A stretch of 64,000 bases of DNA from CAZOVB01 sp046541415 (GTDB taxonomy: Bacteria; Planctomycetota; Phycisphaerae; SM23-33), in the NCBI GenBank assembly GCA_046541415.1, contig JBKHDI010000010.1:1-64000 (forward strand), read 5' to 3'. Position numbers and translations under genes: made by a program. Under the pieces are notes generated by a model. The model was not told the origin of the DNA, did not search any database, and saw only the letters and a list, made by a program, of their open reading frames with translations. Numbering within the stretch: the stretch's first letter is position 1; every line of letters begins with the position of its first letter. Positions 1 to 7,254 of the stretch are shown here, piece by piece.

Positions 1-18
1 GGCCGACCCCCCACGTAC

Positions 19-133
19 CGGTGCCCCGGGTTCGCGGTAAGCGAGGCCGACCTGCGGTAAATGGTGCCCTGGTTCACGGGGAGCGAGGCCGACCTGCAGG
101 CAATGGTGCCCTGGTTCACGGGGAGCGAGGCCG
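19..133. repeat. 42-bp tandem repeat, about 2.7 copies
   Basis: Three successive units start near 19, 61 and 103 with a 42-bp period. The segment 61-91 is repeated exactly at 103-133, and the first unit is a diverged copy. An 18-bp segment at 144-161 also recurs exactly at 264-281. A 42-bp period is 14 codons, so an open frame survives through it (Arg/Gly/Pro-rich). No start signal or family resemblance supports a real protein, and the window edge cuts the context. I read it as non-coding repeat DNA. Confidence 0.7.
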
Positions 134-311
134 TCAGGCCGAGATCACCGTAACCAGGCCGAATCCGAACGGCCCGTCGCGCGGTGTTACGCCTTGCCTG
201 CCGCGTCGTAGCCGTCAGGCGAAGACGGGCGGCGTGAACACCGGCACCATGGTCTTGGCCGATATCACCGTAACCAGGCCGGATGCGAGCCGACCGTCGG
301 ACGGGGGTTTC

Positions 312-341
312 TTGACCGGTGGCGTGGAATGCTGCTAGAAT
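312..341 (+). promoter_or_regulatory. sigma70-type promoter for thiS-thiG
   Basis: TTGACC at 312-317 and TAGAAT at 336-341 are separated by 18 bp. Each hexamer matches the vegetative consensus at five of six positions. The predicted start near 348 gives a leader of about 29 nt before thiS. Confidence 0.6.
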
Positions 342-376
342 CCGGCTTTGCCCCCGCCACCACTGCGGAGAGAGAC

Positions 377-577
377 ATGCAGATTGTCATCAATGGAGAA
401 TCCCGCGACGTGCCCGACGGCGTGACGATGAGTCAGCTGCTGGAGCAGATGGACCTCGAACCGCGCCGCGTGGCCGTCGAACGCAACCGCCAGCTGCTGC
501 CCCGAAAGCAGTTCGACCAGGCCGTCCTGGAAGCCGGCGACCAACTGGAAATCGTAACCCTCGTCGGCGGCGGCTGA
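377..577 (+). CDS. thiS: ThiS sulfur carrier protein
   Basis: A 66-aa ubiquitin-fold sulfur carrier for thiamine thiazole synthesis. It begins MQIVINGE, has the usual small beta-grasp size, and ends in Gly-Gly-Gly. The family's C-terminal Gly-Gly is adenylated and then thiocarboxylated. An upstream frame extension is open, but ATG 377 follows GGAGAGA at a normal distance and matches the family N-terminus. thiG follows 37 bp downstream, which supports the call. No thiF, thiH or thiE is seen nearby. The extra terminal glycine is a small oddity. Confidence 0.9.
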   Translation: MQIVINGESRDVPDGVTMSQLLEQMDLEPRRVAVERNRQLLPRKQFDQAVLEAGDQLEIVTLVGGG

Positions 578-614
578 TGCACGCGCCCCTGACGCAGCCT
601 GAAAGAACCCAAAC

Positions 615-1439
615 ATGGAAACCCGCCCCGCCCCGATCAAGATCGGGAATTACAGCATAGACAACCGCCTGTTCGTCGGAACGGGCAAGTACGCGACGTA
701 CGAGCAAATGGCCGAGGCCCTGGACGCCTGCGGCTGTCAGGTGGTCACCGTCGCCGTCCGCCGCGAGCGGATGACCGACGCCGAGGGCCGAAACATCCTG
801 GACTTCCTCGACCCGGACAAGTACATCCTCCTGCCCAACACCGCCGGCTGCTTCTGTGCCGATGACGCCGTCCGCACCGCCCGGCTGGGCCGGGAGCTGC
901 TGGAGGGGCTGGAGAATCCCGGGGCCAACTGGGTCAAGCTGGAGGTCCTGGGCGACAAGAAGACCCTCCTGCCGGACCCGCTGGGCACGCTGGAGGCGTT
1001 GGAGACGCTGAAGAAGGAAGGCTTCACCGTCCTGTGCTACACCAGCGACGATCCGATCATGGCCCAGCGCCTCCAGGCGGCCGGGGCCGACGCCGTCATG
1101 CCCGCCGGGGCCCCCATCGGCTCGGGCCAGGGCGTGCTGAACCCCTGGAACATCCGCATTATCCTCGAACAGCTCAAGGAAGATGCCCCCGAGTTCCCGA
1201 TCATCGTCGATGCGGGCGTGGGCACGGCCAGCGATGTAACCGTCGCGATGGAACTCGGTGCCGACGGCGTGCTGCTGAATACGGGCATTGCCGGGGCCAA
1301 GGACCCGGTCAAGATGGCCGTGGCCATGCGCCACGCCCTGGAGGCAGGCTTTCTCGCCCGCCAGTCCGGCAGGATCCCGCGGAAGCTCTACGCCACAGCC
1401 TCCTCGCCGGTCACCGGCGTGATCGGCACAGAGGACTGA
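615..1439 (+). CDS. thiG: thiazole synthase ThiG
   Basis: A 274-aa TIM-barrel enzyme that forms the thiazole phosphate of thiamine from deoxyxylulose phosphate, dehydroglycine and ThiS thiocarboxylate. Visible family marks are FVGTGKY near residue 20, LLPNTAGC at 72-79 and WVKLEV at 106-111, whose Lys108 is the expected Schiff-base lysine. GAPIGSGQG and the C-terminal phosphate-binding glycine region (GVLLNTGIAGAKDP) are also present. Length is normal for the family. It is co-directional with thiS and 12 bp upstream of the next gene, so it is probably the second gene of an operon running to the helicase gene. Confidence 0.95.
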   Translation: METRPAPIKIGNYSIDNRLFVGTGKYATYEQMAEALDACGCQVVTVAVRRERMTDAEGRNILDFLDPDKYILLPNTAGCFCADDAVRTARLGRELLEGLENPGANWVKLEVLGDKKTLLPDPLGTLEALETLKKEGFTVLCYTSDDPIMAQRLQAAGADAVMPAGAPIGSGQGVLNPWNIRIILEQLKEDAPEFPIIVDAGVGTASDVTVAMELGADGVLLNTGIAGAKDPVKMAVAMRHALEAGFLARQSGRIPRKLYATASSPVTGVIGTED

Positions 1440-1451
1440 GAACGCCCCTAG

Positions 1452-1928
1452 ATGCGCTTAGCCCATCCGCCGCAACCTGACCAGGAGCAGACCGAGGCCG
1501 TCATCGACAGGCCCACACGGATCTGCATCTGGGTGATCCTGCTGGGCCTGGCGAACTTCCTGGCCTACACGCTGATCTACATGTTCATCGGCGGTGAGGC
1601 GGTCCACGGCCATGTCGACCAGGTCGGCGACCAGTTGCACTACTACCTCCAGTCGGGCAAGCAGGTCTCGCGCGGCGTGTACATTTACAGCGGCATCCAT
1701 TCGACGAGCATCTGGCTGACCGTCGCGGCGATCATGCTGGCGATGCTGACGCTGGCCAAGGAGCGGATCGTCTCGTCGATGGCCTCGTCGATCGTCCGCG
1801 GACGGACGCTGATTACCATCCTGGCGACGATTATCACGCTGGTGACCGTGTTGATAACCATTTACTTCATCATGACGTTCCTGGACCGGCTGTGGCATCC
1901 GCAGGTGGTCCTGCACGCGGGGTCCTGA
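1452..1928 (+). CDS. small membrane protein, unknown function
   Basis: A 158-aa protein I do not recognise. Three hydrophobic segments are visible: residues about 25-45, 88-104 and 117-141. A polar loop of about 45 residues, rich in His, Gln and Tyr, lies between the first two. The N-terminal 20 residues are polar, rich in Gln and Glu, without a signal peptide. It starts 12 bp after thiG and its stop abuts the GTG of the helicase gene, so it is probably co-transcribed with both. Neither neighbour suggests a function. Confidence 0.75.
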   Translation: MRLAHPPQPDQEQTEAVIDRPTRICIWVILLGLANFLAYTLIYMFIGGEAVHGHVDQVGDQLHYYLQSGKQVSRGVYIYSGIHSTSIWLTVAAIMLAMLTLAKERIVSSMASSIVRGRTLITILATIITLVTVLITIYFIMTFLDRLWHPQVVLHAGS

Positions 1929-1929
1929 C

Positions 1930-3909
1930 GTGTCGGCCCACCGATTGAGCGTCGAAGACATCCTCGCGCCCGGCGGGCTTGTCAGCCAGCACCTGCCCGG
2001 TTTCGAGCACCGCCCCGAGCAGATGGAGATGGCCCAGGCCGTCGCGCAGTCCTTCGACGATTGCGAGCACCTGCTCGTCGAGGCCGGCACGGGCGTCGGC
2101 AAGAGCTTCGCCTACCTCGTCCCTGCCGTGCTGCAGGCAGCTTACGAAAACCGGCGCGTGGTGATCTCCACCTACACCATCGCCCTGCAGGAACAGCTGA
2201 TCTCCAAGGACCTGCCCCTGCTGGCCGAGGCCCTGCCGCTGCGGTTCTCGGCCGTGCTGGGCAAGGGCAGGGGCAACTACCTGTGCATGCGCCGCATGGC
2301 CCAGGTCTGGAAAGGTCGCGACAAGCTGCTCTCCCGCCCGCAGCACCAGCAGCAGTTGGACCAACTGGCTGAATGGGCCATGGACACCGGCACCGGCGAC
2401 CGGGCGGAGATCGACTTCGACCTGGACTACGCCGTCTGGGAGAAGGTCCGATCCGAGTCTGGCCAGTGTCGCGGGGCCCAATGCAGAAACCGCGGCGACT
2501 GCTTCCTCCAGGCAGCCCGGAGGCGCATGGCCAAGGCGGACATCCTGGTGGTCAACCACGCGCTGTTCTTCTCCGACCTGGCGATGACAGCCCCCCAGGC
2601 CCAGCTGCTGGGCGATTACGACCTGGCCGTGCTGGACGAGGCCCACACGATCGAACAGGTCGCCAGCAACCACTTCGGCCTGTCGGTGACCTCCTCAGCC
2701 GTGCGGTACCTGCTGGATGAACTCTACAACGCCAACACCGACAAGGGCATCCTGGCGCTGATGCAAGCCAAAGAGGCCATCGCCGCGGTCAACCGGGCCA
2801 ACCAGGCCGCGGCGGAATTCTTCGATGCCCTGGCCGACTACCAGGGCCCGGGCCTGACGTCCAACGGACGCATCCGCCAGCCGGACCTGGTCGAAAACCC
2901 CCTTACCGGCGCCCTGAAGGACCTGGCTGGACGCCTGAAGGACCTGCGCCGGGCCATCGAGGAAAAGGACGACGCGATCGACATTCACGGCCTGGAGGGA
3001 CGGGCGACGGAGATGGCCGACGCGATCGAAATGCTCATCCAGCAGGAAAACGAAGACTTCGCCTACTGGACCGACGCCCGGGAATACCGCCGGACGCGCG
3101 TGGTGAGCCTGTCCGCGGCGCCGATCAACGTCTCCAAGATCCTCCGGGCCCAGCTGTTCGAGACCGTCAACTCCGTGGTCCTGACCAGCGCGACCCTGGC
3201 CACCGCCCGGGGGGGCAGGCACGGGTTCGACTACGCCCGCCACCGCCTGGGCCTGGAAGACGGAAACGAACTGCACCTTGCCAGCCCCTTCGACTTCCGC
3301 CGCCAGGCCAGGCTGCACATCGAGACCCGCCTGGGCGACCCGAACAGTCGACAGTTCGCCGCCGCGGCCACCGAGGCCATCCGCTACTATATCGCCAAGA
3401 CCCAAGGCCGCTGCTTCGTGCTGTTTACCAGCTACCGCATGCTCTCGCAGGTCGCTTCCCAACTGGCCGACTTCTGCGACACCGAAGGCTACACGCTTCT
3501 GGTCCACGACCGCTTCACGTCCCGCTCCCAGTTGCTGCGGCGATTCCGGACCGACCCGGCCCCCGTGCTGCTGGGGACCATGAGCTTCTGGCAGGGCGTG
3601 GATGTCGCCGGCGAGGCTCTGAGCAACGTCATCATCACCAAGCTGCCCTTCGCCGTCCCCGACGCCCCGCTGACCGAGGCCCGCATCGACGCCATCCGCG
3701 CCGCCGGAGAAAGCCCGTTCGGAGAATACCAGTTGCCCGAGGCGATCATCCTCTTCAAACAGGGGTTCGGGCGGCTCATCCGCAGCCAGTCGGATACCGG
3801 CCTGGTCGCCGTGCTGGACCACCGACTGGTGACCAAGCCTTACGGCCGCCAGTTCCTCGGGGCCCTGCCCGACATCGAGATCATCCGCGACGAATTCTGC
3901 TCGTCGTGA
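1930..3909 (+). CDS. dinG: DinG/YoaA-type ATP-dependent DNA helicase
   Basis: A 659-aa superfamily 2, XPD/DinG-type helicase predicted to unwind DNA 5'-3' in repair. Walker A is EAGTGVGKS (51-59) and the DEAH box is at 236-239. Four cysteines, C119 (GNYLC) and C180-x4-C185-x5-C191, are arranged as the Fe-S cluster ligands of this family. C-terminal helicase motifs include SATL, GTMSFWQGVDV and the QGFGRLIRS box. The start is GTG at 1930, one base after the previous stop, which indicates tight coupling. It converges with miaB, leaving 3 bp between stops. No exonuclease domain is fused to it. Confidence 0.9.
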   Translation: MSAHRLSVEDILAPGGLVSQHLPGFEHRPEQMEMAQAVAQSFDDCEHLLVEAGTGVGKSFAYLVPAVLQAAYENRRVVISTYTIALQEQLISKDLPLLAEALPLRFSAVLGKGRGNYLCMRRMAQVWKGRDKLLSRPQHQQQLDQLAEWAMDTGTGDRAEIDFDLDYAVWEKVRSESGQCRGAQCRNRGDCFLQAARRRMAKADILVVNHALFFSDLAMTAPQAQLLGDYDLAVLDEAHTIEQVASNHFGLSVTSSAVRYLLDELYNANTDKGILALMQAKEAIAAVNRANQAAAEFFDALADYQGPGLTSNGRIRQPDLVENPLTGALKDLAGRLKDLRRAIEEKDDAIDIHGLEGRATEMADAIEMLIQQENEDFAYWTDAREYRRTRVVSLSAAPINVSKILRAQLFETVNSVVLTSATLATARGGRHGFDYARHRLGLEDGNELHLASPFDFRRQARLHIETRLGDPNSRQFAAAATEAIRYYIAKTQGRCFVLFTSYRMLSQVASQLADFCDTEGYTLLVHDRFTSRSQLLRRFRTDPAPVLLGTMSFWQGVDVAGEALSNVIITKLPFAVPDAPLTEARIDAIRAAGESPFGEYQLPEAIILFKQGFGRLIRSQSDTGLVAVLDHRLVTKPYGRQFLGALPDIEIIRDEFCSS

Positions 3910-3912
3910 GGA

Positions 3913-5298
3913 TCAGTCTTCCACCCGGCGCCCGAAGAGGGTCAAGGGCTGGGTGTCGACCAGGTCGACCTCGACATATTGACCCGTAATGGATTCGGGC
4001 CCGTCGAAGATAACGATGTGGTCGCCTCTGGTTCGTCCCATCAACTGCATCTGCCCGGGCGGGCTGGTGTCGATATCGGTGCCCGCCAGGCGGCTGGGCC
4101 CGGTGACCAGGACCTCGACGCGCCGGCCCACCCATTGGCGGTGGTGTTCCAGGGCGACTTGCTTCTGCACGTCAAGCAGCTCGTTGTTGCGTCGCTTCTT
4201 GACGTTTTCGGGCACGTCATCCTTCAACGTCTCTGCCGCCCGGGTTCCCGGCCTGGGCGAGTACTTGAAGACGAAGGAATTCTTGTACCCCGCGTAGCGG
4301 ATCAGCTCGGCCGATGCTTTGTGGTCCTCCTCCGTCTCGCCCGGGAAGCCCACGATGAAGTCGCCGGCCAGGGCCACGTCGGGGACGATGGACCGGGCGC
4401 GGTCGACGAAGTCTTCGTACTCGGCCCGGCTGTAGCGGCGGTTCATCCGGGCCAGGACGGCATCGGAGCCGGACTGGGCGGGACAGTGGATGTAGTGACA
4501 CAGGTTGGGCAGGTCGCGCATGGCCTGGAGGATGTCGTTGCCGAAATCGGTCGGGTAGCTGGTGACGAACCGCAGTCTTTTCAGGCCATCCAGTTCGGCG
4601 ACCCGGCCCAGCAGATCGCTGAAGTGGACTGTTGTTTCGCCGGCGACATGGCGGTAGCTGTTGACCGTCTGGCCGAGCAGGGTGATTTCCGTGTGGCCGG
4701 CATGGAGGAGCTTCTGCGTCTCGGCCACGATGTCTTCGGGCCTTCGGCTTCGCTCCGGGCCCCGGACGTGGGGAACGATGCAGTAGGTGCAGAATTTGTT
4801 GCACCCGCGCATCACGCGGACGTAGGCCTGGCCGGTCGGGTCCCCCGCATCGGGCGTGCGCGACAGGTCCATCCGGTCGATGGCGGCCTCGGCCTGGCTG
4901 TCGCGGGCCTGCTTTCGTGTCGGGTCCAGGGCGGTCTGGGCGGCCCCGGCCCGGGCTTGTTCGACCATCTCGGCCAGGCGGTGGATCTGCCCGGGCCCGC
5001 AGATCACGTCGACGTGCGGGAAGTCTTCGCGGAGGGTCTCGCCCAGTCGCTGGGCCATGCAGCCGATCACGACGACGGTCCGGTTTTCGCCGGCCTTGCG
5101 ACGGTGGGCCTCGTCCCACAGGCGGGCGTAGACGCGCTGCTCGGCGTGGTCGCGGACCGAACAGGTGTTGATCATCACCACGTCGGCTTGGTCGATCTCG
5201 CCGACCAGCTGGCAGCCCCGGCGCGCAAACTGCCCGCCGACCAGTTCGCTGTCGAGCTGGTTCATCTGGCAGCCGAATGTCTCCAGGTAGATGTTCAT
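3913..5298 (-). CDS. miaB: tRNA-2-methylthio-N6-dimethylallyladenosine synthase MiaB
   Basis: A 461-aa radical-SAM methylthiotransferase that adds a methylthio group to i6A37 of tRNAs. The N-terminal cluster cysteines are C10, C46 and C80. The radical SAM triad is C166-x3-C170-x2-C173 (RGCNKFCTYC), followed by IVPHVRGPERSRRPEDI. A C-terminal TRAM-like domain follows (RRVEVLVTGPS onwards). The frame is open about 60 residues upstream, but that part is low-complexity Pro/Ser/Arg. The start at 5298 (MNIYLETFGCQMNQ) matches the family, although its ribosome-binding site is weak. The FAD oxidoreductase gene lies 97 bp upstream on the same strand. Confidence 0.93.
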   Translation of the reverse strand: MNIYLETFGCQMNQLDSELVGGQFARRGCQLVGEIDQADVVMINTCSVRDHAEQRVYARLWDEAHRRKAGENRTVVVIGCMAQRLGETLREDFPHVDVICGPGQIHRLAEMVEQARAGAAQTALDPTRKQARDSQAEAAIDRMDLSRTPDAGDPTGQAYVRVMRGCNKFCTYCIVPHVRGPERSRRPEDIVAETQKLLHAGHTEITLLGQTVNSYRHVAGETTVHFSDLLGRVAELDGLKRLRFVTSYPTDFGNDILQAMRDLPNLCHYIHCPAQSGSDAVLARMNRRYSRAEYEDFVDRARSIVPDVALAGDFIVGFPGETEEDHKASAELIRYAGYKNSFVFKYSPRPGTRAAETLKDDVPENVKKRRNNELLDVQKQVALEHHRQWVGRRVEVLVTGPSRLAGTDIDTSPPGQMQLMGRTRGDHIVIFDGPESITGQYVEVDLVDTQPLTLFGRRVED

Positions 5299-5395
5299 GG
5301 GATTCCGAAAGAAGCTCAGCGGCGCATCATACCACGACGGGCGGGGCTCTGCGGGAACTTTCGCGCGCCTGCAGGGGTCGGCAGGGGCGGACGTG

Positions 5396-7123
5396 TCACC
5401 GGGCGTCGATGGCGAAGAGCTTGACGTGCTCGTCGCCCCAGGTCGCGTCGCAGCGGAGGCGGATCGCCCGGGTCTCCAGTTCGACATCGATCCGGCGGAG
5501 GCGCTGGTAGTTGTCGTCGTCGCCGAAGACCGGCAACCAGTTCCCGCCGGCGTCCCTTGATTCGATGACGAACGACTTGACCAGTTGCCGGGGGACCTTC
5601 AGGCGGCGCGGGTCCATCGGGTAGGCGCAGGGCAGGTTCGTGCGCGTGTCGCCGCGCGAGCAGTTGGAGTCGAAGACCAGGCGGATCTGCGAGATCTTCA
5701 CCGGCCTGTCCCAACTGAGTTGGACCGAGTCCCCGGGCGAGCCCTGCCAGCCGTTGTAGTTCTCGGCGTCGGGCCTGTCGATGCCGTTTCGCAGCGGTTC
5801 GGGATCTCCGGCCGTGGCGGTAAGCTCCGCCTGCGTGGTCAGCTGGTACGGCTGGCGGCGGTTGAAAGGCAGGTAGGCGTCATCGTCCATCAACTGCTGC
5901 TGGAGTCGGCCGATGTGGTTCTGGCCGACCTGGCGCGGTGTGATTTCTTCGCCGGCGGCGATGGCAGCGGCCGTGCCGATCGCCTGGCCGATTACGGCGC
6001 AGGTGGCCATCACACGCGTGGAGCTCAGGGCGGCATGGGTGACGCTGATGGCGCGTCCGCCGCAGAAGAGGTTCTCGATGTTTCGCGAGTAGAGGCATCG
6101 ATACGGGATGCCGTACGGGCTGGGAGCGGGGTGGAAGATCGTCGGTTCGCCCTTGTACGCCAGCCCGGCCGGATGGTGGTCGTCCATGCTCCAGCCGCCG
6201 TAGGCGACGACGTCCTCGAACTTTCCTTCGGCCCGGACGTCGTTCTGCGTAAGGATGTGGTCGCCGACGTAGCGTCGCGACTCGCGTTTGCCCGGCAGCA
6301 TGCCGAACCAGTCCAGCGACCAGTTCTCCAGGCCCGGTTCGTCCCGGTTCTTGGCCAGGTCCCAGATTCCCAGCAGGTAGCTCAGCAGTTCGTCGCGGAT
6401 CTGCTCGGCGTCGTGGATGCTGTCGGCCATCCCGCCCAGTTCGATCCACCAGAAGTTCTGCCTCTGGACGCTTCGGCCTCGATGGGGCAGGTCATCATCG
6501 GTGAGCTTTTTTGCCCACTGGGGGGCATGGAACTCGACGGGGAAATGGTGTTCTCGCGGCTGGGGCAGCAGGGACAGGCCCATGGTCCGGTTGTCGGCTT
6601 GTTCCGGCTCGATATCCTCGTTGAATTCCGACGCGGCCTCCCGGCCGATGCGGAACTCGGCCCCGGAAAGCGGCGCGAGGATGCCGTCACCCGTGCAGTC
6701 GGCAAAGAGTTTTGCCCGGACCAGGTGGAACGTTTCGCAGGTCATCTGCCAGGCGCGGACTTTCTCGATGCAATCGCCGTCCATCGTCAGTTCGTTGCAG
6801 GTGCAGTTCAGCAGCAGCGTCAGGCCTTCCTGCAGGAGGGCCGCTTCGTAGAGGATCAGGTCCCAGTGTCGCCAGTTGCCCAATTCGTTGCGGCGGAAGT
6901 TCTCCAGCAGCAGCTGTTCGATGATACCGCCCTCGCGGTTGTTGCGACCCTTGGCCCCGCCGATCCACATGCGGATTTCGCTGGAGCTGTTTCCCCCCAG
7001 TACCGGGCGATCCTGGATCAGCACGACCGAAGCGCCGCGCCGCGCCGCAGCCAGGGCTGCACACAGGCCGGACAAACCCCCGCCGACAACACAGAGGTCC
7101 ACATCATGTTCGCAGGTACGCAT
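5396..7123 (-). CDS. FAD-dependent oxidoreductase (FAD_oxidored family)
   Basis: A 575-aa flavoprotein. The N-terminus has a Rossmann dinucleotide motif (CVVGGGLSGLCAALAAARRG) and GGNSSSEIRMWIGG, typical of the FAD_oxidored family common in planctomycetes. FADCTGDG and the GGRAISVTHAALSSTRVMAT stretch are further family marks. The last 110 or so residues look like a beta-sandwich (SVQLSWDRPVKISQIRLVFD, then repeated strands), resembling a discoidin-like carbohydrate-binding domain. The start has a CCGGAG ribosome-binding site. No signal peptide is seen. Substrate is unknown. A related enzyme lacking the C-terminal domain lies at 59241-60548. Confidence 0.8.
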   Translation of the reverse strand: MRTCEHDVDLCVVGGGLSGLCAALAAARRGASVVLIQDRPVLGGNSSSEIRMWIGGAKGRNNREGGIIEQLLLENFRRNELGNWRHWDLILYEAALLQEGLTLLLNCTCNELTMDGDCIEKVRAWQMTCETFHLVRAKLFADCTGDGILAPLSGAEFRIGREAASEFNEDIEPEQADNRTMGLSLLPQPREHHFPVEFHAPQWAKKLTDDDLPHRGRSVQRQNFWWIELGGMADSIHDAEQIRDELLSYLLGIWDLAKNRDEPGLENWSLDWFGMLPGKRESRRYVGDHILTQNDVRAEGKFEDVVAYGGWSMDDHHPAGLAYKGEPTIFHPAPSPYGIPYRCLYSRNIENLFCGGRAISVTHAALSSTRVMATCAVIGQAIGTAAAIAAGEEITPRQVGQNHIGRLQQQLMDDDAYLPFNRRQPYQLTTQAELTATAGDPEPLRNGIDRPDAENYNGWQGSPGDSVQLSWDRPVKISQIRLVFDSNCSRGDTRTNLPCAYPMDPRRLKVPRQLVKSFVIESRDAGGNWLPVFGDDDNYQRLRRIDVELETRAIRLRCDATWGDEHVKLFAIDAR

Positions 7124-7159
7124 CGAAACTCCGGAGGGTGGGAAAGGCTTGGAGAGAGG

Positions 7160-7170
7160 ATTCTAACAGA
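7160..7170 (-). promoter_or_regulatory. extended -10 promoter for the FAD oxidoreductase
   Basis: Read on the minus strand, TGTTAGAAT is a TG-n-TAGAAT extended -10 element, without a clear -35. The 14-bp segment around it (7157-7170) recurs exactly at 35294-35307, upstream of the rnf operon. Confidence 0.4.
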
Positions 7171-7197
7171 TTGAACTTTCCAGGCGAGAGAAAGAAT

Positions 7198-7227
7198 CGG
7201 CCCGGGCACTCTGCAGCGCCCGGGCCG
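7198..7227 (-). terminator. hairpin terminator of the membrane-protein gene
   Basis: Perfect 10-bp GC-rich arms (CGGCCCGGGC and its complement) enclose a 10-nt loop, 27 bp after the stop at 7255. The minus-strand continuation is pyrimidine-rich (ATTCTTTCTCTC), consistent with intrinsic termination. Confidence 0.65.
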
Positions 7228-7254
7228 GGGTCGATTTCTGAACTGTCAGGCCGG

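Larger units (their letters stand above)
1..376. other. gene-free left edge
   Basis: No convincing gene is seen here. It holds the 42-bp tandem repeats, an 18-bp direct repeat (144-161 and 264-281) and, at its right end, the thiS promoter. A TPP riboswitch would be expected in some thi operons. The leader between the predicted transcription start and thiS is only about 29 nt, too short for one. Confidence 0.6.

Noticed and set aside
1..376. TPP riboswitch upstream of thiS
   Set aside because: No thi-box sequence was seen and the predicted leader is only about 29 nt.
5299..5487. N-terminal extension of miaB
   Set aside because: The extra 63 residues are low-complexity Pro/Ser/Arg and precede the conserved family start.
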